Positions 44,938 through 59,535 of a stretch of DNA of 64,000 bases are shown here, in pieces. Source of the DNA: Serratia oryzae (lineage in GTDB: Bacteria > Pseudomonadota > Gammaproteobacteria > Enterobacterales > Enterobacteriaceae); the NCBI RefSeq assembly GCF_001976145.1, contig NZ_MOXD01000009.1, positions 165,599 to 229,598 on the forward strand, read 5' to 3'. The stretch's first letter is position 1; every line of letters begins with the position of its first letter. The notes below the pieces were generated by a model that was given only the letters and a program-made list of their open reading frames with translations, had not been told where the DNA came from and made no database searches. The translations under genes and the position numbers were made by a program.

Positions 44938-44943
44938 TATAAT
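44938..44943 (+). promoter_or_regulatory. spc operon promoter (-10 box)
   Basis: A perfect TATAAT in the context GCGGTGTTATAATGCTGCGCCC, as in the E. coli spc promoter. No good -35 hexamer is seen 16-18 bp upstream (the region reads CTACCCAT). Transcription would start near 44950, about 74 bases before rplN. Confidence 0.75.
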
Positions 44944-45011
44944 GCTGCGCCCTCAGTTATGGGGCTTTTCAACGACCTATTAATGGGTCCTAAAGTTGTA
45001 GTTGACATTAG

Positions 45012-46274
<1,263 letters not shown>

Positions 46275-46287
46275 GGCAGGGTTACTG

Positions 46288-46593
46288 ATGGCTAAACAAT
46301 CAATGAAAGCACGCGAAGTCGTTCGCGTGAAACTGGCTAACAAGTACCGCGCTAAGCGCGAGGAATTGAAAGCTATCATTTCTGGTGTGAACTCTTCCGA
46401 CGAAGATCGTTGGGATGCTGTTCTCAAGCTGCAAAGTCTGCCGCGTGATTCCAGCCCGTCTCGTCAGCGTAAGCGCTGCCGCCAAACTGGCCGTCCACAT
46501 GGTTATGTGGGCAAATTCGGGTTGAGCCGTATCAAGCTACGTGAAGCCGCTATGCGCGGTGAAGTACCAGGCCTGAAGAAAGCTAGCTGGTAA
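46288..46593 (+). CDS. rpsN: 30S ribosomal protein S14
   Basis: 101 residues, the zinc-free long form. The ATG at 46288 ([24 protein letters not shown]) lies 13 bp after the rplE stop. The same frame is open far upstream through rplE, but that part is not S14. [29 protein letters not shown] is the conserved core. Confidence 0.98.
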   Translation: MAKQSMKAREVVRVKLANKYRAKREELKAIISGVNSSDEDRWDAVLKLQSLPRDSSPSRQRKRCRQTGRPHGYVGKFGLSRIKLREAAMRGEVPGLKKASW

Positions 46594-46617
46594 TTACCAA
46601 TTGAATCACGGGAGTAA

Positions 46618-47016
<399 letters not shown>

Positions 47017-47030
47017 TTCGGGAGGAAAGA

Positions 47031-47564
47031 ATGTCTCGTGTTGCAAAAGCACCCGTCGTCATTCCTGCCGGCGTAGAGGTAAAACTCAACGGTCAGGTTA
47101 TTTCGATTAAGGGTAAAAACGGCGAGCTGACTCGTACAGTCCACGACGCCGTTATCGTTACGCATGAAGCTAATGCACTGACTTTCGCTCCGCGCGAAGG
47201 TTTTGCCAACGCATGGGCCCAAGCGGGTACTACGCGTGCTCTGCTGAACGCAATGGTTGTCGGTGTTACCGAGGGCTTCACCAAGAAGCTTCAATTGGTA
47301 GGCGTTGGTTATCGTGCTGCTGTTAAAGGCAATGTGGTGAATTTAGCCCTCGGCTTCTCTCACCCAATCGATCACCAGCTGCCAGCAGGTATTACTGCTG
47401 AATGCCCAAGCCAAACTGAAATCGTGCTGAAAGGTACTGATAAGCAAGTTATTGGCCAGGTTGCTGCAGATCTGCGTGCCTACCGCCGTCCTGAGCCTTA
47501 CAAAGGCAAGGGTGTCCGTTACGCCGACGAAGTCGTGCGTACCAAAGAGGCTAAGAAGAAGTAA
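47031..47564 (+). CDS. rplF: 50S ribosomal protein L6
   Basis: 177 residues, near the sarcin-ricin loop. The typical C-terminal segment [18 protein letters not shown] is present. GGAGG precedes the ATG, 14 bp after rpsH. Confidence 0.99.
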   Translation: MSRVAKAPVVIPAGVEVKLNGQVISIKGKNGELTRTVHDAVIVTHEANALTFAPREGFANAWAQAGTTRALLNAMVVGVTEGFTKKLQLVGVGYRAAVKGNVVNLALGFSHPIDHQLPAGITAECPSQTEIVLKGTDKQVIGQVAADLRAYRRPEPYKGKGVRYADEVVRTKEAKKK

Positions 47565-48442
<878 letters not shown>

Positions 48443-48448
48443 TTGACC

Positions 48449-48628
48449 ATGGCTAAGACTATCAAAGTAACACAAGTTCGCAGCTCCATTGGCCGTCTGC
48501 CGAAGCATAAAGCTACACTGCTCGGTCTGGGTCTGCGTCGTATTGGTCACACCGTAGAGCGCGAGGATACTCCTGCTGTACGCGGTATGATCAACCTGGT
48601 TTCCTACATGGTTAAAGTTGAGGAGTAA
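48449..48628 (+). CDS. rpmD: 50S ribosomal protein L30
   Basis: 59 residues: [20 protein letters not shown] to SYMVKVEE. The start is the ATG at 48449, six bases after the rpsE stop; the upstream TTG in frame is disregarded. Confidence 0.98.
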   Translation: MAKTIKVTQVRSSIGRLPKHKATLLGLGLRRIGHTVEREDTPAVRGMINLVSYMVKVEE

Positions 48629-48631
48629 CAG

Positions 48632-49066
48632 ATGCGTTTAAATACTCTGTCTCCGGCTGAAGGTGCCAAGCATGCGCCGAAGCGTGTAGGTCGTGGTATT
48701 GGTTCTGGCCTGGGTAAAACCGGCGGCCGTGGTCACAAAGGTCAGAAGTCTCGTTCTGGCGGTGGCGTACGTCGTGGTTTTGAAGGTGGTCAGATGCCTT
48801 TATATCGTCGTTTGCCGAAATTCGGCTTCACCTCTCGCAAAGCTATGATCACGGCAGAAGTTCGTCTGTCTGAACTGGCTCTGATTGAAGGCGACGTAAT
48901 CGACCTGAACACGCTGAAAGCCGCTAACGTTGTTGGTACCCAGATCGAATTCGCGAAAGTTATGCTTTCTGGCGAAATCGCTCGTCCGGTTACCCTGCGT
49001 GGTCTGCGTGTCACCAAAGGCGCTCGTGCTGCTATCGAAGCTGCTGGCGGTAAAATTGAGGAATAA
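48632..49066 (+). CDS. rplO: 50S ribosomal protein L15
   Basis: 144 residues, a late assembly protein. The Gly/Arg-rich N-terminal extension ([20 protein letters not shown]) and the helical end [18 protein letters not shown] are typical. It lies three bases after rpmD. Confidence 0.99.
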   Translation: MRLNTLSPAEGAKHAPKRVGRGIGSGLGKTGGRGHKGQKSRSGGGVRRGFEGGQMPLYRRLPKFGFTSRKAMITAEVRLSELALIEGDVIDLNTLKAANVVGTQIEFAKVMLSGEIARPVTLRGLRVTKGARAAIEAAGGKIEE

Positions 49067-49074
49067 GTGAGCTA

Positions 49075-50406
49075 ATGGCTAAGCAACCAGGATTAGATTT
49101 TCAAAGTGCTAAAGGCGGGCTCGGCGAGCTGAAGCGCAGACTTTTGTTTGTTATCGGCGCGCTGATTGTTTTCCGCATCGGCTCTTTTATTCCGATTCCT
49201 GGTATCGATGCCACTGTGCTTGCCAAATTGCTTGAGCAGCAGAGAGGCACCATCATTGAAATGTTTAACATGTTCTCTGGTGGCGCTCTCAGCCGTGCTT
49301 CTATCTTTGCACTGGGGATCATGCCGTATATTTCGGCGTCGATCATTATCCAGTTGCTGACGGTGGTTCATCCAGCGTTAGCAGAGATCAAGAAAGAAGG
49401 GGAGGCTGGCCGTCGCAAGATTAGTCAGTACACCCGCTACGGTACGCTGGTATTGGCCATATTCCAGTCGATCGGTATTGCTACCGGTTTACCGAATATG
49501 CCTGGTATGCAGGGCCTGGTGTTAAACCCAGGCTTTGCATTCTACTTTACTGCGGTTGTGAGTCTGGTTACTGGGACAATGTTCCTGATGTGGCTGGGTG
49601 AACAAATTACTGAGCGTGGTATCGGTAACGGTATTTCGATCATTATTTTCGCGGGTATTGTGGCGGGTTTACCGCCGGCAGTGGGCCATACTATTGAGCA
49701 AGCTCGGCAAGGCGACCTGCACTTCCTCCTGTTGCTGTTGGTTGCAGTATTAGTGTTTGCAGTAACCTTCTTCGTTGTTTTCATCGAACGTGGTCAACGT
49801 CGTATCGTCGTTAACTATGCGAAACGTCAACAAGGTCGTCGAGTTTACGCAGCACAGAGCACACACTTACCACTGAAAGTGAATATGGCCGGTGTAATAC
49901 CTGCAATCTTCGCTTCCAGTATTATTCTGTTCCCTGCCACGATTGCATCATGGTTTGGGGGCGGTACCGGTTGGAACTGGCTGACAACGATTTCGCTGTA
50001 TTTGCAGCCTGGACAACCGCTTTATGTGTTACTCTATGCGTCTGCAATCATCTTCTTCTGTTTCTTCTACACGGCGTTGGTTTTCAACCCGCGTGAAACA
50101 GCAGATAACCTGAAGAAGTCCGGTGCCTTCGTACCAGGAATTCGTCCGGGAGAGCAAACGGCGAAGTATATCGATAAAGTAATGACGCGTTTAACCCTGG
50201 TGGGCGCGATGTACATTACTTTCATCTGCCTGATCCCGGAGTTCATGCGTGATGCAATGAAAGTACCATTCTACTTTGGTGGTACCTCGCTACTGATCGT
50301 GGTTGTCGTCATCATGGACTTTATGGCTCAAGTGCAAACTCTGATGATGTCAAGTCAGTACGAGTCTGCATTGAAGAAAGCAAACCTGAAAGGCTATAAC
50401 CGCTAA
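49075..50406 (+). CDS. secY: Protein translocase subunit SecY
   Basis: The channel-forming subunit of SecYEG in the inner membrane, 443 residues as in E. coli, with ten membrane segments. The plug and pore region ([31 protein letters not shown]) and the ribosome/SecA-binding loop C5 ([21 protein letters not shown]) are visible. It is the penultimate gene of spc, as usual in enterobacteria. Confidence 0.99.
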   Translation: MAKQPGLDFQSAKGGLGELKRRLLFVIGALIVFRIGSFIPIPGIDATVLAKLLEQQRGTIIEMFNMFSGGALSRASIFALGIMPYISASIIIQLLTVVHPALAEIKKEGEAGRRKISQYTRYGTLVLAIFQSIGIATGLPNMPGMQGLVLNPGFAFYFTAVVSLVTGTMFLMWLGEQITERGIGNGISIIIFAGIVAGLPPAVGHTIEQARQGDLHFLLLLLVAVLVFAVTFFVVFIERGQRRIVVNYAKRQQGRRVYAAQSTHLPLKVNMAGVIPAIFASSIILFPATIASWFGGGTGWNWLTTISLYLQPGQPLYVLLYASAIIFFCFFYTALVFNPRETADNLKKSGAFVPGIRPGEQTAKYIDKVMTRLTLVGAMYITFICLIPEFMRDAMKVPFYFGGTSLLIVVVVIMDFMAQVQTLMMSSQYESALKKANLKGYNR

Positions 50407-50556
<150 letters not shown>

Positions 50557-50591
50557 TTATCTCGCATATTTTTCTTGCAAAGTTGGGTTGA

Positions 50592-50614
50592 GCTGGCTAG
50601 ATTAGCCAGCCAAT
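50592..50614 (+). terminator. Weak terminator at the spc/alpha border
   Basis: GCTGGCTA (50592-50599) pairs with TAGCCAGC (50603-50610) around three bases and is followed by CAATCTTTT. The T tract begins late, so partial read-through into the alpha operon is likely, as in E. coli. Confidence 0.6.
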
Positions 50615-50619
50615 CTTTT

Positions 50620-50720
50620 GTATGTAGCTGCAACATTATTTGAGTATCCTGAAAACGGGCTTTTCAGAATGGTGTTGCCGTAAAAATAAGTAGGAGTGCA
50701 TAGTGGCCCGTATAGCAGGC
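50620..50720 (+). promoter_or_regulatory. alpha operon leader, S4-binding translational switch
   Basis: The bases before and over the rpsM GTG start contain the hairpin CTGAAAA-CGGGC-TTTTCAG (50649-50667). Flanking pieces can pair to give the nested pseudoknot known for the E. coli alpha leader, where S4 traps the ribosome at rpsM. Identity is by position and the shared hairpin. Confidence 0.7.
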
Positions 50721-51059
50721 ATTAACATTCCTGATCATAAACATACCGTTATCGCGTTAACGTCGATCTTCGGAATCGGCAAGACTCGTTCACAGTCCAT
50801 CTGTGCTGCTACGGGTATTGCTGAAAATGTTAAGATCAGTGAGCTGTCTGAAGAGCAAATTGAACAATTGCGTGAAGCAGTTGCCAAATTCACTGTTGAA
50901 GGTGATTTGCGTCGTGAAGTTACCCTGAGCATCAAGCGTCTGATGGATCTTGGTACATACCGTGGTTTACGCCATCGTCGTGGTCTGCCAGTGCGCGGTC
51001 AGCGTACCAAGACCAACGCACGTACCCGTAAGGGTCCGCGTAAACCGATCAAGAAATAA
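50703..51059 (+). CDS. rpsM: 30S ribosomal protein S13
   Basis: 118 residues, in the 30S head, contacting P-site tRNA and L5. [25 protein letters not shown] is typical. The start is GTG with GGAG upstream, as in E. coli; this start lies within the S4-controlled leader structure. Confidence 0.98.
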   Translation: MARIAGINIPDHKHTVIALTSIFGIGKTRSQSICAATGIAENVKISELSEEQIEQLREAVAKFTVEGDLRREVTLSIKRLMDLGTYRGLRHRRGLPVRGQRTKTNARTRKGPRKPIKK

Positions 51060-51072
51060 TCGGGGTGATTGA

Positions 51073-52119
<1,047 letters not shown>

Positions 52120-52145
52120 AGCTTGAGTTTCAAAGAGAGGACACA

Positions 52146-53135
52146 ATGCAGGGTTCTGTGACAGAGTTTCTAAAACCGCGCCTGGTAGATATCGAGCAAG
52201 TCAGTTCGACGCACGCCAAGGTGACCCTTGAGCCTTTAGAGCGTGGCTTTGGCCATACTCTTGGCAACGCACTGCGCCGTATTCTGCTTTCATCTATGCC
52301 GGGTTGCGCGGTGACCGAGGTTGAGATTGATGGTGTACTGCATGAGTACAGCACCAAAGAAGGCGTACAGGAAGATATCCTGGAGATCCTGCTCAACCTG
52401 AAAGGGCTGGCGGTGAGAGTTCAAGGAAAAGATGAAGTTATTCTTACCCTGAATAAATCTGGCATTGGCCCTGTGACCGCTGCCGACATCACCCATGATG
52501 GTGATGTCGAAATCGTCAAGCCGCAGCACGTGATCTGCCACCTGACCGATGAGAACGCTGCTATCAGCATGCGTATCAAAGTTCAGCGCGGTCGTGGTTA
52601 TGTGCCGGCTTCTGCCCGAATTCATTCGGAAGAAGATGAGCGCCCGATCGGTCGTCTGTTGGTTGACGCCTGCTATAGCCCTGTAGAGCGTATTGCCTAC
52701 AATGTTGAAGCAGCGCGTGTAGAACAGCGTACTGACCTGGACAAGCTGGTAATCGAAATGGAAACCAATGGTACGATCGATCCTGAAGAGGCGATCCGCC
52801 GTGCGGCAACCATTCTGGCTGAACAACTGGAAGCTTTCGTTGACTTACGTGATGTTCGTCAGCCGGAAGTGAAAGAAGAGAAACCAGAATTCGATCCGAT
52901 CCTGCTGCGCCCTGTTGACGATCTGGAATTGACTGTCCGCTCTGCTAACTGCCTCAAGGCAGAAGCTATCCACTACATCGGTGATCTGGTACAGCGTACC
53001 GAGGTTGAGTTGCTGAAAACGCCTAACCTGGGTAAAAAATCTCTTACTGAGATTAAAGACGTGCTGGCTTCGCGTGGGTTGTCTCTGGGCATGCGCCTGG
53101 AAAACTGGCCACCGGCAAGCATTGCTGACGAGTAA
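52146..53135 (+). CDS. rpoA: RNA polymerase alpha subunit
   Basis: 329 residues, the length of E. coli alpha. The N-terminal domain (1-235) dimerises and nucleates the core enzyme ([19 protein letters not shown]). The C-terminal domain has [19 protein letters not shown] with Arg265 and the [17 protein letters not shown] surface that binds UP elements and CRP. It is encoded between rpsD and rplQ, as usual. Confidence 0.99.
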
Positions 53136-53151
53136 CCGGATCACAGGTTAA

Positions 53152-53565
<414 letters not shown>

Positions 53566-53580
53566 TCTGTAGACGCGTAA

Positions 53581-53606
53581 AAAAACCGGGCTTGCCCGGT
53601 TTTTTT
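53581..53606 (+). terminator. alpha operon terminator
   Basis: AAAAACCGGG and CCCGGTTTTT form a stem around CTTG, with a T tract through 53606. It lies about 15 bp after rplQ and is nearly symmetrical, so it works in principle on both strands. Confidence 0.93.
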
Positions 53607-53788
53607 ACGTCTATTAAGCAACATGAAAACATTCTCCTGTAGTAGCACCTCTTAAGCTCCTTCTTTTTATCCGTTATGCTAATACTATCCATCGGGTTAA
53701 TTGTGACGGCGGACTCTCGCTACGTGGTGTGTTTGTGTTGGAAACACCCAACACCCGCTGCTGGAAGATTCAGCCTTGGGGAGTAAAA

Positions 53789-54220
53789 ATGTTTAAAATC
53801 GGCCAACTGGCGAAACTCGCGGATGTTACACCAGACACCGTTCGCTATTACGAGAAGCAAGGCATGATGGACCATAACGTCCGTACTGAGGGCGGCTATC
53901 GCTTGTATAGCGTTCAGGATCTGCAGCGTCTGCGTTTTATCCGCTATGCCAAGCAATTGGGCTTCACGCTGGAAACCATTGCGGAATTATTGTCGATCCG
54001 TGTAGATCCAGAACATCATACTTGCCAGGAATCTAAATCCATCGTAGATGCCAGGCTAGCTGAAGTAGAAGACAAGCTTACCGAACTGACCAGAATGCGC
54101 GCGTCGCTCAAACGGCTCAGCGATGCCTGCTGTGGCAGTGCACATACCAGCAACTACTGTTCTATTCTGGAGGCTTTGGAACAAGGTGCGAGCGAAGACA
54201 AGAGTAAAAAACCAGTCTGA
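53789..54220 (+). CDS. zntR: Zinc-responsive MerR-family regulator ZntR
   Basis: 143 residues (141 in E. coli). The MerR helix-turn-helix and wing lie at 1-70 ([26 protein letters not shown]). Metal ligands match ZntR at Cys79 (HHTCQES), Cys114/Cys115 and His119 (DACCGSAH) and Cys124 (NYCS), with the long dimer helix between. It activates the zinc-exporting ATPase gene zntA, which is not in the window. The ATG at 53789 has GGGGAG upstream; the open frame from 53729 is not part of the protein. It follows rplQ, as in E. coli. Confidence 0.96.
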   Translation: MFKIGQLAKLADVTPDTVRYYEKQGMMDHNVRTEGGYRLYSVQDLQRLRFIRYAKQLGFTLETIAELLSIRVDPEHHTCQESKSIVDARLAEVEDKLTELTRMRASLKRLSDACCGSAHTSNYCSILEALEQGASEDKSKKPV

Positions 54221-54303
54221 ACGCTTCCAACGCTTTAATTTTTATCCGTACAGCAGTATTATCAGCCCGTTTTATGCACACGCGATTCACAAGGAATATG
54301 ACT

Positions 54304-54510
54304 ATGACTAAATATCGGCACACTAAAGGCCAAATCCAGGAAAACGCCATTGAGGCGCTGTTACATGACCCACTTTTCCGTCAGCGCGTAGAAAAGAATA
54401 CCAAAGGGAAAGGCAGCTACCGGCGTAAAGATAAGCATGTAAAAGGGGGGAGCTGGGAGGCCAGTGGTAAGTTATCAAATAATAATTTACCACTGGCCTT
54501 CTGCTTTTGA
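54304..54510 (+). CDS. arfA: Alternative ribosome-rescue factor A
   Basis: A 68-codon gene for the factor that recruits RF2 to ribosomes stalled on nonstop mRNA when tmRNA fails. [43 protein letters not shown] matches E. coli ArfA (72 residues). The 3' end of the reading frame is itself a perfect hairpin (54458-54499). In E. coli this structure makes the mRNA end before the stop codon, so the full-length protein is tagged and destroyed by tmRNA, and only a truncated active form appears when tmRNA is lacking. The same self-regulated design is evident here. Confidence 0.93.
   Translation: MTKYRHTKGQIQENAIEALLHDPLFRQRVEKNTKGKGSYRRKDKHVKGGSWEASGKLSNNNLPLAFCF
54458..54499 (+). promoter_or_regulatory. 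Intragenic hairpin that truncates arfA mRNA
   Basis: AGGCCAGTGGTAA (54458-54470) is perfectly complementary to TTACCACTGGCCT (54487-54499) across a 16-base loop. It lies inside the coding region, ending nine bases before the stop codon (54508-54510), and is followed by a short T run. It can act as an RNase III target or terminator to give nonstop arfA mRNA. Confidence 0.88.
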
Positions 54511-54525
54511 ATCATACACATAAAG

Positions 54526-54552
54526 AAGCCATCTGAATTAGATGGCTTTTTA
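54526..54552. terminator. Terminator between converging arfA and mscL
   Basis: AAGCCATCT (54526-54534) pairs with AGATGGCTT (54540-54548) around five bases, followed by TTTAT on the plus side and preceded by A-rich bases. It can serve both genes. Confidence 0.82.
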
Positions 54553-54571
54553 TCGTAATAAAAAGTTTAAT

Positions 54572-54988
54572 TTACTGCTTTGGCTGTTGTTGCTGGCTCA
54601 GTAAATCACGGATTTCCGTCAGCAATTTCTCTTCTGCAGTAGGGGCTGGCGGTGCTGCTGGTTCTTCTACTTCTTTGCGGCGCATTTTGTTCATTAATTT
54701 GATGGCCATAAAGATAGCGAAGGCAACAATGATAAAGTCAAAAATATTCTGCAGAAACGCACCATAATTCATGACAACTGCGGGGATACTGCCTTCAGCT
54801 TCGCGTAATACCAGGTGGAATTGTTTGAAGTCGACACCTCCGAGCAACATACCTAATGGTGGCATGATGATATCTGAAACCAGTGAAGAGACAATTCTGC
54901 CAAATGCGGCACCAATAATGACACCTACTGCCAAGTCGACCACATTGCCGCGCATAGCAAACTCGCGGAATTCTTTCAAAATACCCAT
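54572..54988 (-). CDS. mscL: Large-conductance mechanosensitive channel
   Basis: A homopentameric inner-membrane emergency valve, 138 residues (136 in E. coli). The N-terminal amphipathic helix and TM1 are conserved ([32 protein letters not shown]) with the small pore-lining residues. TM2 ([14 protein letters not shown]) and the cytoplasmic helix ([12 protein letters not shown]) follow. I start at the ATG at 54988, which matches the family; GGGGG lies upstream, and the frame from 55045 is only leader. Confidence 0.97.
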   Translation of the reverse strand: MGILKEFREFAMRGNVVDLAVGVIIGAAFGRIVSSLVSDIIMPPLGMLLGGVDFKQFHLVLREAEGSIPAVVMNYGAFLQNIFDFIIVAFAIFMAIKLMNKMRRKEVEEPAAPPAPTAEEKLLTEIRDLLSQQQQPKQ

Positions 54989-55118
54989 AACAACCCCCTT
55001 AAAAATTAATGATGAAAGCTTAACAAAGCGATTTCCTTTCGCCACGATGAGTATAGAAAAGTTTATGGGTTTTCACGCCAACATATGCTGAGAAAACCCA
55101 TTTACATGACCAATGTTT

Positions 55119-56495
55119 TTATAAGAAGAACGGGCTTGGCTGGAACAGACGTTCAACGTCTGGCACGAATTTCTTATCGGTAATAAACATGATCACGTGA
55201 TCGCCTTGCAGAATTTTGCTATTGCCGTTGGCAATGATGACATCATCCCCACGGACGATGGCACCGATGGTGGTACCAGGTGGCAGTTTGATCTCTTCCA
55301 CCAGGCGGCCAACTACTTTAGAGGTACTTTCGTCCCCGTGGGCGATAGCTTCGATAGCTTCTGCAACACCACGACGCAGCGAAGAAACGCTGACAATATC
55401 GGCTTTACGCACATGCCCCAGCAATGCGGAGATCGTTGCCTGCTGCGGTGAAATAGCAATATCGATCACGCTGCCTTGTACTAAATCGACATAAGCACGG
55501 CGCTGGATCAGCACCATGACTTTTTTGGCCCCCATGCGTTTGGCTAGCATGGCAGACATGATATTAGCCTCATCGTCATTGGTGATGGCGATAAACACGT
55601 CTACCTGCTCCACGTGTTCTTCGGCAAGAAGTTCCTGATCGGAAGCATCTCCGTAGAAAACAATCGTATCGTGCAGATGTTCCGCCAACTCGGCGGCTCG
55701 CTGCTGATTACGTTCAATCAGCTTCACGTTGTATGATTTTTCCAACCGCTGTGCCAACCCTGCTCCCACATTACCACCGCCAACAATCATGATGCGCTTA
55801 TAGGGCTTTTCTAGCCGCTGCAACTCGCTCATTACCGCGCGGATATGCTGAGAGGCGGCAACAAAAAAGACTTCATCACCCGCTTCTATGATGGTTGAAC
55901 CTTGTGGACGTATCGGGCGATCTTGGCGGAAGATGGCGGCAACACGGGTATCAATGTGTGGCATATGTTCGCGCATAGACGATAGGGCATTGCCAACCAG
56001 CGGGCCACCATAATAGGCTTTCACCGCCGCAATGCTGACTTTACCGGCGGCAAAATTCACCACCTGCAATGCGCCAGGGTATTCAATCAGCTTATAAATG
56101 TAATCGATGACCAACTGCTCTGGCGAGATCAGGTGATCGATTGGCACCGCATCCGGATGGAACAGTTTCTCGGACTCACGAATGTATTCCGGTGCGCGAA
56201 TACGGGCGATGCGATTTGGGGTATTAAACAGTGAATAGGCGATCTGGCAGGCGACCATATTGGTTTCGTCAGAGTTGGTGACAGCGACCAGCATGTCGGC
56301 ATCTTCTGCCCCAGCCTCACGTAAGACTCGCGGGTGGGAGCCATGCCCTTGGACGACGCGCAGATCGAATTTATCCTGTAGCTGGCGCAAACGCCCAGAA
56401 TCGGTATCGACCACGGTGATATCGTTGTTTTCGCCCACCAGGTTTTCTGCCAGCGTCCCGCCAACCTGACCAGCGCCAAGAATAATTATTTTCAT
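55119..56495 (-). CDS. trkA: Trk potassium-uptake NAD-binding subunit TrkA
   Basis: A cytoplasmic regulator of TrkH/TrkG potassium channels, 458 residues as in E. coli. It has two RCK modules, each starting with a Rossmann motif: [26 protein letters not shown] near residue 6 and [23 protein letters not shown] near residue 237. The ATG at 56495 ([13 protein letters not shown]) is used; the frame is open eight codons further. It lies downstream of rsmB in the same direction, as in E. coli. Confidence 0.97.
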   Translation of the reverse strand: MKIIILGAGQVGGTLAENLVGENNDITVVDTDSGRLRQLQDKFDLRVVQGHGSHPRVLREAGAEDADMLVAVTNSDETNMVACQIAYSLFNTPNRIARIRAPEYIRESEKLFHPDAVPIDHLISPEQLVIDYIYKLIEYPGALQVVNFAAGKVSIAAVKAYYGGPLVGNALSSMREHMPHIDTRVAAIFRQDRPIRPQGSTIIEAGDEVFFVAASQHIRAVMSELQRLEKPYKRIMIVGGGNVGAGLAQRLEKSYNVKLIERNQQRAAELAEHLHDTIVFYGDASDQELLAEEHVEQVDVFIAITNDDEANIMSAMLAKRMGAKKVMVLIQRRAYVDLVQGSVIDIAISPQQATISALLGHVRKADIVSVSSLRRGVAEAIEAIAHGDESTSKVVGRLVEEIKLPPGTTIGAIVRGDDVIIANGNSKILQGDHVIMFITDKKFVPDVERLFQPSPFFL

Positions 56496-56565
56496 CGTGT
56501 TCTCTGCTTTACACCGCAACGGCCATAGCCGTTATTTGTAGGCGCCCTAAAGTGCGCCCTGATAG

Positions 56566-57855
56566 TTACATTTTAATCAGCTTAGCGTAAAAGAAACCAT
56601 CTCCATCCTCAGGATGAGGAAGATTTTGCTTGCCTGGTGACTGATTATCACCTGTTTCTACCAATTTAGCGTCACTGTGGCGCTGCAGGAAAGCGGATAT
56701 CTGTTCGCTGTTTTCCTGCGGCAGAATAGAACAGGTCGCATAGACCATCACGCCACCTGACTTTACGTGTGGCCAGATAGCCTCGAGAATCTGGCACTGC
56801 AGACTGGCTAACTCGGCGATGTCGCTATCTCGACGTAGCCATTTAATATCAGGATGGCGGCGAATGACACCAGTGGCAGAACAGGGGGCATCCAACAGGA
56901 TGCGGTCAAACTGTTTATCGCCACACCAGGCTGCCGGTGTGCGGCCATCACCTAATTTGACTTCGGCATGTAGGCGCAGGCGCAGCAGGTTTTCTTTTAC
57001 CCGGCCCAAACGTTGTTCATCAATATCAACGGCCATCACATGGGCTTTTGGGGCAGCCTCCAGAATATGGGTGGTTTTACCCCCCGGCGCAGCACATAAA
57101 TCAAGGATCTGTTCGCCATCTTGCGGATCTAACAGATCGACACAGCCTTGGGCTGACGCATCCTGCACGGTGATCCAGCCGTCAGCAAAACCCGGCAGGT
57201 CTGTCACGGCGCAAGGTGCCAGCAAACGTACCGCGTCGCGATATTCGCTATGGGGCTCAGCGGCGATACCTGCCTGTTGCATCAGTTGCAAGTATTCATC
57301 ACGGCTATGGTGAAGACGATTAACGCGCAGCCACATCGGGGGTTTCTGATTGTTGGCATCAACGATCTGTTCCCAATTGGCTGGATAGGCCTGCTTAATA
57401 CGCTTGAGCAGCCAGCTTGGGTGCAGGTAACGGCTTTCGTTATTGGCCGCACGTTGCAACAGTTCTTCTTGCTGGCGTTGGAATTGGCGCAGAACGCCAT
57501 TGATCAGGCCTTTCAACTGCGGGCGTTTGAGGGCTACGGCCCCCTCTACTGTTTCAGCCAGCGCTGCGTGCGGAGGAATACGGGTATACAGTAGCTGATA
57601 CAGGCCAACCATCAGCAAATAATGCAGCGTACGCTGCTTGCCGGTCATTGGTTTGGCCATCAGTTGTTGAATGCACCATTCGAGCTGAGGTAGTACTCGC
57701 AGCGTGCCGAAGCAAAGCTCCTGCAGCAGAGCACGATCTTTGTCTGAAATGTTCTTTTGCAATGCAGGCAGAACAGTGCTGAGTGACTGCCCCTGATCCA
57801 GTACTTGGCCGATAGCTTTGGCTGCATGGCTTCGGAGATTGTAATTGTTTTTCAT
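56566..57855 (-). CDS. rsmB: 16S rRNA m5C967 methyltransferase
   Basis: 429 residues, the length of E. coli RsmB (Sun/Fmu). The N-terminal NusB-like RNA-binding domain ([19 protein letters not shown]) is followed by the SAM-binding motif [16 protein letters not shown]. The catalytic cysteines lie in [20 protein letters not shown] and [12 protein letters not shown]. The ATG at 57855 ([19 protein letters not shown]) aligns with the family; 16 extra codons upstream do not. It is the third gene of the leftward def-fmt-rsmB-trkA cluster. Confidence 0.97.
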   Translation of the reverse strand: MKNNYNLRSHAAKAIGQVLDQGQSLSTVLPALQKNISDKDRALLQELCFGTLRVLPQLEWCIQQLMAKPMTGKQRTLHYLLMVGLYQLLYTRIPPHAALAETVEGAVALKRPQLKGLINGVLRQFQRQQEELLQRAANNESRYLHPSWLLKRIKQAYPANWEQIVDANNQKPPMWLRVNRLHHSRDEYLQLMQQAGIAAEPHSEYRDAVRLLAPCAVTDLPGFADGWITVQDASAQGCVDLLDPQDGEQILDLCAAPGGKTTHILEAAPKAHVMAVDIDEQRLGRVKENLLRLRLHAEVKLGDGRTPAAWCGDKQFDRILLDAPCSATGVIRRHPDIKWLRRDSDIAELASLQCQILEAIWPHVKSGGVMVYATCSILPQENSEQISAFLQRHSDAKLVETGDNQSPGKQNLPHPEDGDGFFYAKLIKM

Positions 57856-57894
57856 AGGCTGAAGCTGATAACGAACGGCATTAAGAAAGAAACA

Positions 57895-57915
57895 GCCCGG
57901 CAACTGTGACCGGGC
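57895..57915 (-). terminator. Hairpin in the fmt-rsmB gap
   Basis: GCCCGG (57895-57900) pairs with CCGGGC (57910-57915); on the minus strand TGTTTCTTTCTT follows. It could attenuate rather than block transcription into rsmB. Confidence 0.4.
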
Positions 57916-57931
57916 AAGAGCAATGGGCTTT

Positions 57932-58876
57932 TTATAACCGGTTTCCCGGTATAAACCATTCGCGGCGTGAATTCAGTAAATCCTGTGCTGACATCGGTTT
58001 TTTGCCCGCGGGCTGCAATTGTGTCAGGTTCAGAATACCGTCAGCGGTGGCAACTTGGATGCCATGTTTGTCGGCATGAACGACAGTGCCGGGTTGTGAG
58101 CCGGCTGTTTCGGCCAGAACCGTTGCTTGCCAGACTTTCACCGGCTGGTCTTCAATCGTGAAATAGCTGACTGGCCATGGGTTGAAAGCGCGAATACAGC
58201 GCTCAAGCTGTGCCGCAGATAGGTTCCAATCCAGGCGAGCTTCTTCTTTGCTCAGTTTCTCTGCATAGGTGACCAGCATTTCATCTTGCACTTCGCGCTG
58301 AGCCGTTCCGGTCGCCAACTGCTGCAACGTTGCCAGTAACCCCTGTGGCCCCAGTTCCGCTAACTTGTTGTATAGGCTGGCGCTGGTATCGCTGGTTGTG
58401 ATCGGGCAACTGATTTTGTGCATCATGTCGCCGGTATCAAGCCCAACATCCATTTGCATGATCGTCACGCCAGTTTCACTGTCACCGGCCCACAATGCCC
58501 GTTGGATAGGCGCAGCTCCCCGCCAGCGGGGCAGCAGTGAACCGTGCACATTGATGCAACCCAAGCGCGGCATCTCCAGAACGGCTTTCGGCAGGATCAG
58601 GCCATAGGCAACCACCACCATAACATCGGCGTTGAGATCGGCAACCAGATGCTGATTTTCTTGCGGGCGCAGTGATTTGGGCTGAAACACCGGGAGCTGG
58701 TGCTGTTCTGCCAGTACCTTGACCGGGCTTGGCGTCAGTTTGTTCCCACGACCTGCCGGGCGATCGGGCTGAGTGAAAACCCCAACAATCTGGTGCTCAG
58801 ACGACAACAGCGCGTCGAGGTGACGCGCTGCGAAGTCTGGTGTTCCGGCGAAAATAATCCGTAAAGAGTCAGACAC
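57932..58876 (-). CDS. fmt: Methionyl-tRNA formyltransferase
   Basis: Formylates initiator Met-tRNA using 10-formyl-THF; 314 residues (315 in E. coli). The catalytic block [41 protein letters not shown] and the N-terminal [19 protein letters not shown] are unmistakable. The C-terminal OB domain begins near residue 205. It lies 17 bp after def, one operon. Confidence 0.98.
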   Translation of the reverse strand: MSDSLRIIFAGTPDFAARHLDALLSSEHQIVGVFTQPDRPAGRGNKLTPSPVKVLAEQHQLPVFQPKSLRPQENQHLVADLNADVMVVVAYGLILPKAVLEMPRLGCINVHGSLLPRWRGAAPIQRALWAGDSETGVTIMQMDVGLDTGDMMHKISCPITTSDTSASLYNKLAELGPQGLLATLQQLATGTAQREVQDEMLVTYAEKLSKEEARLDWNLSAAQLERCIRAFNPWPVSYFTIEDQPVKVWQATVLAETAGSQPGTVVHADKHGIQVATADGILNLTQLQPAGKKPMSAQDLLNSRREWFIPGNRL

Positions 58877-58893
58877 GTTAGTTTCCTGATCGG

Positions 58894-59403
58894 TTAGGCA
58901 CGGGCGTTAAGCTTGGCCATTTTTTCCAGTTTCTGACGGATACGCTGGCGTTTAAGCGGAGAAAGGTAATCGACAAACAACTTACCGACCAGGTGATCCA
59001 TCTCGTGTTGGATGCAAATAGCCAGCAACTCATCGGCTTCGAACTCAAAAGACTTCCCTTCTCGGTCAAGCGCACGGATCTTCACTTTCTCTGCTCGTGG
59101 CACCAGAGCGCGATGCTCAGGAACAGAAAGGCAGCCTTCTTCTATACCGGTTTCACCGTGTTTTTCCAGCATTTCCGGGTTAATCAGCACCAGCGGTTCG
59201 TCGCGGTTTTCGGAGATATCAATGACGATAATGCGCTGATGAATATCCACCTGTGTCGCAGCCAGACCAATGCCTTCCTCTGCGTACATGGTTTCAAACA
59301 TATCATCCACTATGCGCTGGATATCTGCATTGACTTCTTTTACCGGGGCTGCAACTTTGCGTAGCCGCTCGTCTGGGAAATGTAATACCTGCAAGACTGA
59401 CAT
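58894..59403 (-). CDS. def: Peptide deformylase
   Basis: An Fe2+-dependent enzyme that removes N-formyl groups from nascent chains; 169 residues, as in E. coli. The three signature motifs are [17 protein letters not shown] (metal Cys) and QHEMDHLVG (metal His pair and catalytic Glu). It is the first gene of the leftward cluster and divergent from dprA. Confidence 0.98.
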   Translation of the reverse strand: MSVLQVLHFPDERLRKVAAPVKEVNADIQRIVDDMFETMYAEEGIGLAATQVDIHQRIIVIDISENRDEPLVLINPEMLEKHGETGIEEGCLSVPEHRALVPRAEKVKIRALDREGKSFEFEADELLAICIQHEMDHLVGKLFVDYLSPLKRQRIRQKLEKMAKLNARA

Positions 59404-59535
59404 ATATCTTTAGATCTGTATCCGAGTGATAAAAGGGAGTTAGTTTCTATTCTAGACATTTCCTGGCTTGATTGACAGCATCGTTGACCAATTGCACCAA
59501 TGGGTAACACCATACTTTTAGCGAGGGAACGCGTG

